From: Mesostigma viride | Lineage: Eukaryota; Streptophyta; Mesostigmatophyceae; Mesostigmatales; Mesostigmataceae | Direction of reading: 5' to 3' | DNA: 64,000 nt | Assembly: GCA_009746045.1 (NCBI GenBank) | Contig: RPFO01000945.1 | Coordinates: 31,057 to 95,056 of the forward strand | In this document: one piece after another, positions 44,685 through 55,300 of the stretch | Numbering within the stretch: the first letter of the stretch is position 1 | Layout: every line of letters starts with the position of its first letter | Translations under genes and position numbers: made by a program | The notes under the pieces: generated by a model | What the model saw: the letters and a program-made list of their open reading frames with translations, nothing else | What the model was told of the DNA's origin: nothing | The model's database searches: none

Positions 44685-47600
44685 CTGCAAAGGGCAAGCA
44701 TGAGCGTGACAGCGTTCCCGGATGACAGCATAATGTATGGTCAGTCAGCCGATTGACACGACGGCAACGACATGAAAGAAAAGGCAGGTCAACCATGGTC
44801 AACCATGGTCAAACATGGTCAACCGTGGTCAGCACCGTAACTGCGACTACTATCTAATTGACGAGATTACTATACAATTCATTTCCATCATCCTGAACGC
44901 TCGACAGATGCGGATAAGATAACAGCAGGCTCGAGCTACCATGGCCCGCATTCTTCTGGACAGATTTCTGGCCTGCGCTGGGTGTTTGTTTGATACCAAT
45001 GATGACATTACTAATGAGGATAGTAGTATGTGTTCCTACTGGAGCAACCCCGCGGCGTAACAAAGGCACAATGTCCTTGGTATTGCGCAGGGAGAGTGGG
45101 CAGTCACGTGGGTATGTTGGGGCCCGACAGCACCGCAGCGGGGGCCACAAGCGCTGACAACGGAGGGATGCTGCCAATGGAACCAGCCAGCAAACATTAC
45201 CCAAGTCGTTGCCTGCTCTGTCCACACGGTCACCTTGTCCAACCCTCCATCTCCTCAACACGACACCTCCCTGTCCACATGGTTACCTGCTCGATGACAT
45301 CAGCCTTACCTTCTCGATGACATCAGCCGCTGTATCTGGCCCGTACGCAAAGACAACGTAAAAGGCGGGCGCGATCGCGATGACACGTGTCGCAAGGCGC
45401 AGTATCCAGGCGGGGATCTGAGGGGGAAGGCAGGGAGGGTGGCAAACGGATCGTGAAGGGCGGCAACCATGTTTAAAAGGGTTGCCATTTGTGTGGGTGG
45501 CGGCGGTGAGTGGCAGGAAAGACCGTGAGAGGGTGTGGGATGGATGGATGGGGTGGGGTTTGTAACATGCTGCAAACAATGACGTCTGCGCTGTGCAGGC
45601 AGACGGCGTGGTAAAAACTATACGAGCATGCACTCCATTCGACACAGTCAACGAGGTGCAAATGAACATGCATTCGCCACAATGCAAATGAAGTTGCATT
45701 CCCCCATCCTCCCAGCCTCCCTAATTTTATGACTAAGGGCAACACCGCTGCTATGCAGGTAGCCGCGAGGGAGAGCCAGCAAGCCAGGGCATCCCTCCGG
45801 GCCAAACCAGGCACAAAAGAATGACACTCAAAAACACCCCCAGCAGAACACCCCCCAGAACACCCCCAGCAGAACACCCAAAAACAAACCCAGCAGAACA
45901 CCCAAAACCAATAGTGACAATTGCGAGCCGCGGCGCCACCCACAAGAGGTTTGAGCGCCATTGCCTTAAATGGTCGATGCGACAGAGGGACCGACCGGCG
46001 CAAGTCCCGCGCAGCGCGCGCATCGGCCCATGCATGCACACCCAGGCACCAGGCCAATGGCTCCAAGCAGACACCTCCACAATGGTCGTCAGCGTCTCTT
46101 GCACCAGGATGGGGGCTCCACGGGGGAATCCACCGCTTCAGCTCAAGAATCCGCCTCAAGGCCATGGCCCCAGGGAGAACACTTCATGCCACATGGCATG
46201 CATAAAGCTTCACCACCTCCGCTCACGCACCAAGAACATGGCCCTCACCGTGAGCTCAAAGAAGCCCTCCATGATGTACTGCGTCGACAGCACGCCCGTG
46301 AGGCTGCTGCTCTGCCCCGCACACAGCATGGCGATCGCAAACGCCATCCGGGCACTGTCCCCCAGGGTGTTGCGCAGCAAGTCCGCACCCTGGCAGATGG
46401 TGGGGCGCCCACGAGGGTGCCCAAAAGAGCATGGAAAAAGGTCAGCTCCTATCTGCCACCTTTCCGGACAGCACGATACACCCATGCCTTCCAATCAATA
46501 ATAATCAAATGATGAGAAAGCACCGGGTAATACTAAACCCAACTTACGCCTATTAATATGTCCAAAGTCACATACAGTGTACCAATCAGCCCAACATGAT
46601 ACCTATTAATACGTCCAAGGTTGCGCACCGGGTACGAATAAGCCTGACGTGACGCCTGCTAAAAAGCCCAAAGGTTGCACACCGGGTACCAACAAGCCCA
46701 TGGTGGTGTCGAAGGCCACAGGGATGCACCCGGAGGCCATAGACATGTGCCCTTTGGCAGAATCAGGGCCAGGCAAGGAGCGACCTATTGAACGCGCGAT
46801 TGCAGCAGACACCAGAGAACTTGCGTGCAGATGCAAGACCCACAACGCAAACCCTAGCAAACCCTAGCACTGCTGCCACACAACGCAAACCCTAGCAGTG
46901 CTACCACACAACGCAAACGTTAGTAGTGCTGCCACACAACGCAAACCCTAGCACTGCTGCCCCACAACGCAAACGCCAGTAGTGCTGCCACACAACGCAA
47001 ACGCTAGTAGTGCTGACCCACAACGCAAACGCTAGCAGTGCTCTTGGAAAAGAAACAAAGCACGGATCTATCTCCGCAAAGAAACCTAGCAGGGCTCTAC
47101 CTTGAACAGGAAAAATAAAAAACTTGGCTGACTGATAATTTTCCCGACGCGTGCCGCAGAGGAACCAACGGTGTGTAATGACAAGAGGTCGCCAACAGAA
47201 AGACGGGCAGAGCAACAGCCCCCGAAAATGGGACCAGACCCGCTCCCTTTGCCGGCCGCGCCTTGCTGGCCGACGACAGTCGTGATGCTTGGTCGCCCCA
47301 GCTGCAGTGGTTCCTAACCTGTCCCTTGGCTGCTGGATGCCGCCACATCGTCAGCCCGAGCTGTACTGCCTGGGCATGCCCCCATTCCCCTTTGGCCCTG
47401 GCAAGGCGACGCCGGAGTTGGCTTCCGGTTATGTCGCCCCCTGTGAGCGAGGCGGAACCGAGCGAATGCGAGGGTCCCCCTTTTCCCCACATCCGTGGGG
47501 GGCCCCTCCCATGCACCCGCCCTTTACCCGATGTGTCAGCCCCTTGCATGCATCCGCCCATCACCCGCATCCGCCCACTACATGCGTCACTCGCGCATTG

Positions 47601-48831
47601 CCTGCCGAACTACCTCCGCAGGGGGGGGGAAAGGGGGGGGGACACGAGCCGCAATACCTGGTGTGAGCCCTGTTACCCTGAAAGGGGGGGGGGGGGGGGG
47701 GCGGAGCTCGATAGCATCTCATTACCTGGGTGAGCGAGACGACCCGCTCTGGGAAGAACTGCTCGGCAGCCAAAATCAGCATGGCCGCATTGATGAATGT
47801 GGCCACCGACAGACACAGGCTGGTCTCGACTAGGTTGTAGCGGATCGCCTCGCGCAGGCTGTGCTCCTTGCGCTCCACGCGACGCGTGCGCACGAGCGCG
47901 GACTGGAGGAAGAAGTTGGGGGGGCACACGGCCGCGCCCAGGTTGGCACACAAGATCTCCATCCAGGGACCATAGCTGGCGCGTGGGAATGGGCACGGCC
48001 GGTGACACGGCCAGGGGCAGGTTCAGGGTGGGGCAGGTTTTAAGAGGGGGAGGTTTCAATGGGGGGAGGATTCCGCGTCACATTTATAGAGATGCCAGCA
48101 CGCAGCACAGGGCAGCAAGGAAAGAAACGAGAGACAGCGCTAACAAGTACAAACAGATATCATGTTCAGATATCATGTTCAGATGATATCATGTTCCTCG
48201 AGAGACAAACGCCACGGTGGATAATGGGTCGTGCATTGTCAGCTTGCGCGGCAACTGCCGGCTGCATGCATGCTTGCTGGAGTCTTGGGTCCGTCATGTT
48301 GCGTTTTTGTTTTTGCGGGGGGGGGGGGCGCGCCATTGGCCCCTGCCATCAGGAATACATTCCAAGTGCTTGTCTGAGAAGAGGGTGAGGGAATAGGACC
48401 TTTGCCACAGTAGAGAGGAAAATGCGGGGCAATGCTGTGCCGTCGCATGGTGCAGGCATAAGCAACTTAAGCACGTGACTGGGACATCAGATGGACCAGC
48501 GCATCGCTGAGGGGAATGCTCGGTGGCATCGAGTGTGCATGCAGCCTGGTGACACCTCGTTGCTCTAGGAGGGAAAAAAGAAAAGAAGCCCACTATTGCG
48601 GGAAATATTGCAGCATCAGAGCAGGAACCAGGCTGCAGCACCCGTGCCCCCGGAAACAACACACCCTGCCTTTAATGGGCGACAATACCTACCCATGTAC
48701 GGTGGGGGCAAGCCCAATACAATGATACAGCCAAGATACAAGCCACCCCAGATGGCCAGCCCAATGTCCACCATCCACACACCAATGGAGAAACCCAGAG
48801 AGCAGACCATGCCAAAGAGTTCCCCATGGGC
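44211..48831 (-). CDS. NRAMP-family divalent metal transporter, C-terminal half, TM6 motif altered
   Basis: Exons 48689-48831 (upstream edge unknown), 47726-47975, 46249-46389, 45310-45417 and 44211-44684 join in phase. Family blocks appear in order: a TM5-like segment, NLGAAVCPPNFFLQSALVRT at the TM6 position, CAGQSSSLTGVLSTQYIMEG, IPAWILRLATRVIAIAPAF, AQVVVNFVVPFTVLPLTKF, then further TM helices and a tail ending VVPVAEV. NRAMP proteins move Mn, Fe or related ions with protons across plasma or endosomal membranes. Here the TM6 Met-Pro-His motif is Cys-Pro-Pro, so substrate is uncertain. TM1-4, including the DPGN motif, are not in the window and must lie beyond the satellite. Confidence 0.9.
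45310..45417 (-). CDS. NRAMP exon, ITR segment
   Basis: Acceptor CCCTCAG, donor GTAAGG. 36 codons, IPAWILRLATRVIAIAPAFY then VVFAYGPDTAADVIEK; the LxTRxIAIxPA pattern is diagnostic. Confidence 0.95.
46249..46389 (-). CDS. NRAMP exon with the GQSSS motif
   Basis: Acceptor CTGCCAG, donor GTGAGG. 47 codons; AIAMLCAGQSSSLTGVLSTQ and YIMEGFFELT correspond to the conserved GQSSTxTGTxAGQxVMEGF block. Confidence 0.95.
46520..46712. repeat. About 65-bp tandem repeat, three diverged copies
   Basis: Units with CACCGGGTAC...AAGCCC...CCTATTAATACGTCCAA in the NRAMP intron between 47,726 and 46,389. Confidence 0.7.
46838..47043. repeat. 28-bp tandem repeat, about seven copies
   Basis: Unit ACAACGCAAACGCTAGCAGT plus GCTGCCAC, variable at CCCT/GCTA/GTTA. 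Same NRAMP intron. Confidence 0.88.
47630..47702. repeat. Poly-G runs at NRAMP donor side
   Basis: G runs of 7-17 on plus (C-rich in the transcript) directly downstream of the exon ending 47,726. No coding content. Confidence 0.8.
47726..47975 (-). CDS. NRAMP exon with TM6 and TM7
   Basis: Acceptor GCGCCAG, donor GTAATG. YGPWMEILCANLGAAVCPPN, a basic cytosolic loop (RTRRVERKEHSLREAIRYN) and ETSLCLSVATFINAAMLILA. CPP lies at 47,918-47,926. Confidence 0.92.
47976..48688. other. NRAMP intron
   Basis: 713-bp intron bounded by GTATTG and GCGCCAG. Contains a short triple ATATCATGTTC repeat near 48,160-48,195 and a 12-base G run near 48,320. No coding block seen. Confidence 0.75.
48689..48831 (-). 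CDS. NRAMP exon (first visible), 5' edge undefined
   Basis: ELFGMVCSLGFSIGVWMVDI, then a glycine-rich membrane helix and GLPPPYMG. Donor GTATTG after AG gives the right phase. No AG exists on this strand between about 48,690 and 49,343, so no ordinary acceptor is available next to the homologous part. Confidence 0.75.
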
Positions 48832-48836
48832 AGCGC

Positions 48837-48846
48837 CCCCCCACCC

Positions 48847-48888
<42 letters not shown>

Positions 48889-49340
48889 ACCCCCCCCCAC
48901 CCCACCCCACCCCACCCCACCCCACCCCACCCCACCCCACCCCACCCCACCCCACCCCACCCCACCCCACCCCACCCCACCCCACCCACCCCACCCCACC
49001 CCACCCCACCCCACCCCACCCCACCCCACCCCACCCCACCCCACCCCACCCCACCCCACCCCACCCCACCCACCCCACCCCACCCCACCCCACCCCACCC
49101 CACCCACCCCACCCCACCCCACCCCACCCCACCCCACCCCCCACCCCACCCCACCCCACCCCACCCCACCCCACCCCACCCCACCCCACCCCACCCACCC
49201 CACCCCACCCACCCCACCCCACCCCACCCCACCCCACCCACCCCACCCCACCCCACCCCACCCCACCCCACCCACCCCACCCCACCCCACCCCACCCCAC
49301 CCCACCCCACCCCCCACCCCCACCCCCACCCGAACCCCAT
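48837..49340. repeat. C-homopolymer and (CCCCA)n array
   Basis: About 48 C at 48,851-48,899, then about 80 CCCCA units with occasional CCCA slips to about 49,313, then CCCCCA units. On the NRAMP coding strand this is GGGGT repeat, expected to form G-quadruplexes. Gly/Val/Trp open frames are repeat-derived. Confidence 0.95.
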
Positions 49341-49378
49341 CCCCTACCCCCACCCCACCCCACGTATCTCCCTTTGGT

Positions 49379-52300
49379 ATACCCGCACCTCTTGTTCCCA
49401 TGCCCGCATCTCTTGTTCCCATGCCCGCATCTCCCATCCCCATGCCCGCATCTCTCGTTCCCATACCCGCATCTCTTGTTCCCATGCCCGCATCTCTTGT
49501 TCCCATGCCCGCATCTCCCATCCCCATACCCGCATCTCTCGTTCCCATGCCCGCATCTCTTGTTCCCATGCCCGCATCTCTTGTTCCCATGCCCGCATCT
49601 CTTGTTCCCATGCCCGCATCTCTTGTTCCCATGCCCGCATCTCTTGTTCCATGCCCGCATCTCTTGTTCCCATGCCCGCATCTCTTGTTCCCATGCCCGC
49701 ATCTCCCATCCCCATGCCCGCATCTCTCGTTCCCATACCCGCATCTCTTGTTCCCATGCCCGCATCTCTTGTTCCCATGCCCGCATCTCCCATCCCCATA
49801 CCCGCATCTCTCGTTCCCATGCCCGCATCTCTTGTTCCCATGCCCGCATCTCTTGTTCCCATGCCCGCATCTCTTGTTCCCATGCCCGCATCTCTTGTTC
49901 CCATGCCCGCATCTCTTGTTCCATGCCCGCATCTCTTGTTCCCATGCCCGCATCTCTTGTTCCCATACCCGCATGTCCCATCCCCATGCCCGCATCTCTT
50001 GTTCCCATGCCCGCATCTCTTGTTCCCATGCCCGCATCTCCCACCCCCATGCCCGCATCTCTTGTTCCCATGCCCGCATCTCCCATCCCCATACCCGCAT
50101 CTCTTGTTCCCATACCCGCATCTCTTGTTCCCATGCCCGCATCTCTTGTTCCCATACCCGCATCTCTTGTTCCCATGCCCGCATCTCTTGTTCCCATGCC
50201 CGCATCTCTTGTTCCCATGCCCGCATCTCTTGTTCCCATGCCCGCATCTCCCATCCCCATGCCCGCACCTCTTGTTCCCATGCCCGCATCTCTCGTTCCC
50301 ATGCCCGCATCTCTTGTTCCCATGCCCGCATCTCTTGTTCCCATGCCCGCATCTCCCATCCCCATACCCGCATCTCTTGTTCCCATGCCCGCATCTCTTG
50401 TTCCCATGCCCGCATCTCTTGTTCCCATGCCCGCATCTCCCATCCCCATGCCCGCATCTCCCATCCCCATGCCCGCATCTCCCATCCCCATGCCCGCACC
50501 TCTTGTTCCCATGCCCGCATCTCTTGTTCCCATGCCCGCATCTCTTGTTCCCATGCCCGCATCTCTTGTTCCCATGCCCGCATCTCCCACCCCCATACCC
50601 GCATCTCTTGTTCCCATGCCCGCATCTCTTGTTCCCATGCCCGCATCTCTTGTTCCCATGCCCGCATCTCTTGTTCCCATGCCCGCATCTCTTGTTCCCA
50701 TGCCCGCATCTCCCATCCCCATGCCCGCATCTCCCATCCCCATGCCCGCATCTCTTGTTCCCATGCCCGCATCTCTTGTTCCCATGCCCGCATCTCTTGT
50801 TCCCATACCCGCATCTCTTGTTCCCATGCCCGCATCTCTTGTTCCCACACCCGCATCTCCCACCCCCATACCCGCATCTCTTGTTCCCATGCCCGCATCT
50901 CTTGTTCCCATGCCCGCATCTCCCATCCCCATGCCCGCATCTCCCATCCCCATGCCCGCATCTCTTGTTCCCATGCCCGCATCTCCCACCCCCATACCCG
51001 CATCTCTTGTTCCCATGCCCGCATCTCTTGTTCCCATGCCAGCATCTCTTGTTCCCATGCCCGCATCTCTTGTTCCCATGCCCGCATCTCTCGTTCCCAT
51101 GCCCGCATCTCTTGTTTCCATGCCCGCATCTCTTGTTCCCATGCCCGCATCTCCCATCCCCATGCCCGCATCTCTCGTTCCCATGCCCGCATCTCTTGTT
51201 CCCATGCCCGCATCTCTTGTTCCCACACCCGCATCTCTTGTTCCCATGCCCGCATCTCTTGTTCCCATGCCCGCATCTCTTGTTCCCATGCCCGCATCTC
51301 TTGTTCCCATGCCCGCATCTCTTGTTCCCATGCCCGCATCTCTTGTTCCCATGCCCGCATCTCCCATCCCCATACCCGCATCTCTTGTTCCCATGCCCGC
51401 ATCTCTTGTTCCCATACCCGCATCTCTTGTTCCCATGCCCGCATCTCCCATCCCCATGCCCGCATCTCTTGTTCCCATGCCCGCATCTCCCACCCCCATA
51501 CCCGCATCTCTTGTTCCCATGCCCGCATCTCTTGTTCCCATGCCCGCATCTCTTGTTCCCATGCCCGCATCTCTTGTTCCCATGCCCGCATCTCTCGTTC
51601 CCATGCCCGCATCTCTTGTTTCCATGCCCGCATCTCTTGTTCCCATGCCCGCATCTCCCATCCCCATGCCCGCATCTCTCGTTCCCATGCCCGCATCTCT
51701 TGTTCCCATGCCCGCATCTCCCATCCCCATGCCCGCATCTCTTGTTCCCATGCCCGCATCTCCCATCCCCATACCCGCATCTCTTGTTCCCATGCCCGCA
51801 TCTCTTGTTCCCATGCCCGCATCTCTTGTTCCCATGCCCGCATCTCCCATCCCCATGCCCGCATCTCTCGTTCCCATGCCCGCATCTCTTGTTCCCATAC
51901 CCGCATCTCTTGTTCCCATGCCCGCATCTCTTGTTCCCATGCCCGCATCTCTTGTTCCCATGCCCGCATCTCCCATCCCCATGCCCGCATCTCTTGTTCC
52001 CATGCCCGCATCTCTTGTTCCCATACCCGCATCTCTTGTTCCCATGCCCGCATCTCTTGTTCCCATACCCGCATCTCTTGTTCCCATACCCGCATCTCTT
52101 GTTCCCATGCCCGCATCTCCCATCCCCATGCGCGCATCTCTTGTTCCCATGCCCGCATCTCTTGTTCCCATGCCCGCATCTCTTGTTCCCATGCCCGCAT
52201 CTCTTGTTCCCATGCCCGCATCTCTTGTTCCCATGCCCGCATCTCCCATCCCCATGCCCGCATCTCTCGTTCCCATGCCCGCATCTCTTGTTCCCATGCC

Positions 52301-55300
52301 CGCATCTCTTGTTCCCACACCCGCATCTCTTGTTCCCATGCCCGCATCTCTTGTTCCCATGCCCGCATCTCTTGTTCCCATGCCCGCATCTCTTGTTCCC
52401 ATGCCCGCATCTCTTGTTCCCATGCCCGCATCTCTGGTTCCCATGCCCGCATCTCCCATCCCCATACCCGCATCTCTTGTTCCCATGCCCGCATCTCTTG
52501 TTCCCATACCCGCATCTCTTGTTCCCATGCCCGCATCTCCCATCCCCATGCCCGCATCTCTTGTTCCCATGCCCGCATCTCCCACCCCCATACCCGCATC
52601 TCTTGTTCCCATGCCCGCATCTCTTGTTCGAATGCCCGCATCTCTTGTTCCCATGCCCGCATCTCTTGTTCCCATGCCCGCATCTCTCGTTCCCATGCCC
52701 GCATCTCTTGTTTCCATGCCCGCATCTCTTGTTCCCATGCCCGCATCTCCCATCCCATGCCCGCATCTCTCGTTCCCATGCCCGCATCTCTTGTTCCCAT
52801 GCCCGCATCTCCCATCCCCATGCCCGCATCTCTTGTTCCCATGCCCGCATCTCCCATCCCCATACCCGCATCTCTTGTTCCCATGCCCGCATCTCTTGTT
52901 CCCATGCCCGCATCTCTTGTTCCCATGCCCGCATCTCCCATCCCCATGCCCGCATCTCTCGTTCCCATGCCCGCATCTCTTGTTCCCATACCCGCATCTC
53001 TTGTTCCCATGCCCGCATCTCTTGTTCCCATGCCCGCATCTCTTGTTCCCATGCCCGCATCTCCCATCCCCATGCCCGCATCTCTTGTTCCCATGCCCGC
53101 ATCTCTTGTTCCCATACCCGCATCTCTTGTTCCCATGCCCGCATCTCTTGTTCCCATACCCGCATCTCTTGTTCCCATACCCGCATCTCTTGTTCCCATG
53201 CCCGCATCTCTTGTTCCCATGCGCGCATCTCTTGTTCCCATGCCCGCATCTCTTGTTCCCATGCCCGCATCTCTTGTTCCCATGCCCGCATCTCTTGTTC
53301 CCATGCCCGCATCTCTTGTTCCCATACCCGCATCTCTTGTTTCCATGCCCGCATCTCTTGTTCCCACACCCGCATCTCTTGTTCCCATGCCCGCATCTCC
53401 CATCCCCATGCCCGCATCTCTTGTTCCCATGCCCGCATCTCTTGTTCCCATACCCGCATCTCTTGTTCCCATGCCCGCATCTCCCATCCCTATGCCCGCA
53501 TCTCTTGTTCCCATACCCGCATCTCTTGTTCCCATGCCCGCATCTCTTGTTCCCATGCCCGCATCTCCCATCCCCATGCCCACATCTCTTGTTCCCATGC
53601 CCGCATCTCCCATCCCCATGCCCGCATCTCTTGTTCCCATGCCCGCATCTCCCATTCCCATGCCCGCATCTCTTGTTCCCATGCCCGCATCTCTTGTTCC
53701 CACACCCGCATCTCTTGTTCCCATGCCCGCATCTCTTGTTCCCATGCCCGCATCTCCCATCCCCATGCCCGCATCTCTTGTTCCCACACCCGCATCTCTT
53801 GTTCCCATGCCCGCATCTCTTGTTCCCATGCCCGCATCTCCCATCCCCATACCCGCATCTCTTGTTCCCATGCCCGCATCTCTTGTTCCCATACCCGCAT
53901 CTCTTGTTCCCATGCCCGCATCTCCCATCCCCATGCCCGAATCTCTTGTTCCCATGCCCGCATCTCTTGTTCCCATGCCCGCATCTCTTGTTCCCATGCC
54001 CGCATCTCTTGTTCCCATGCCTGCATCTCTTGTTCCCATGTCCGCATCTCTTGTTCTCATGCCCGCATCTCTTGTTCCCATGCCCGCATCTCCCATCCCC
54101 ATACCCGCATCTCTTGTTCCCATGCCCGCATCTCTTGTTCCCATGCCCGCATCTCTTGTTCCCATGCCCGCATCTCCCATCCCCATGCCCGCATCTCTTG
54201 TTCCCATGCCCGCATCTCTTGTTCCCATGCCCGCATCTCTTGTTCCCATGCCCGCATCTCTTGTTCCCATGCCCGCATCTCTTGTTCCCATGCCCGCATC
54301 TCTTGTTCCCATGCCCGCATCTCTTGTTCCCATACCCGCATCTCCCATTCCCATGCCCGCATCTCTTGTTCCCATGCCCGCATCTCCCATCCCCATGCCC
54401 GCATCTCTTGTTCCCATGCCCGCATCTCCCATCCCCATGCCCGCATCTCTCGTTCCCATGCCCGCATCTCTTGTTCCCATACCCGCATCTCTTGTTCCCA
54501 TGCCCGCATCTCTTGTTCCCATGCCCGCATCTCTTGTTCCCATGCCCGCATCTCCCATCCCCATGCCCGCATCTCTTGTTCCCATGCCCGCATCTCTTGT
54601 TCCCATACCCGCATCTCTTGTTCCCATGCCCGCATCTCTTGTTCCCATGCCCGCATCTCTTGTTCCCATACCCGCATCTCTTGTTCCCATGCCCGCATCT
54701 CCCATCCCCATGCGCGCATCTCTTGTTCCCATGCCCGCATCTCTTGTTCCCATGCCCGCATCTCTTGTTCCCATGCCCGCATCTCTTGTTCCCATGCCCG
54801 CATCTCTTGTTCCCATACCCGCATCTCTTGTTTCCATGCCCCCATCTCTTGTTCCCACACCCGCATCTCTTGTTCCCATGCCCGCATCTCCCATCCCCAT
54901 GCCCGCATCTCTTGTTCCCATGCCCGCATCTCTTGTTCCCATACCCGCATCTCTTGTTCCCATGCCCGCATCTCCCATCCCCATGCCCGCATCTCTTGTT
55001 CCCATACCCGCATCTCTTGTTCCCATGCCCGCATCTCCCATCCCCATGCCCACATCTCTTGTTCCCATGCCCGCATCTCCCATCCCCATGCCCGCATCTC
55101 TTGTTCCCATGCCCGCATCTCCCATTCCCATGCCCGCATCTCTTGTTCCCATGCCCGCATCTCTTGTTCCCACACCCGCATCTCTTGTTCCCATGCCCGC
55201 ATCTCTTGTTCCCATGCCCGCATCTCCCATCCCCATGCCCGCATCTCTTGTTCCCACACCCGCATCTCTTGTTCCCATGCCCGCATCTCTTGTTCCCATG

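Noticed and set aside
48899-49313. Telomere repeat (CCCCA resembles ciliate-type CCCCAA)
   Set aside because: The unit is a 5-mer with slips, interstitial, next to an exon. No telomeric 6-, 7- or 8-mer.
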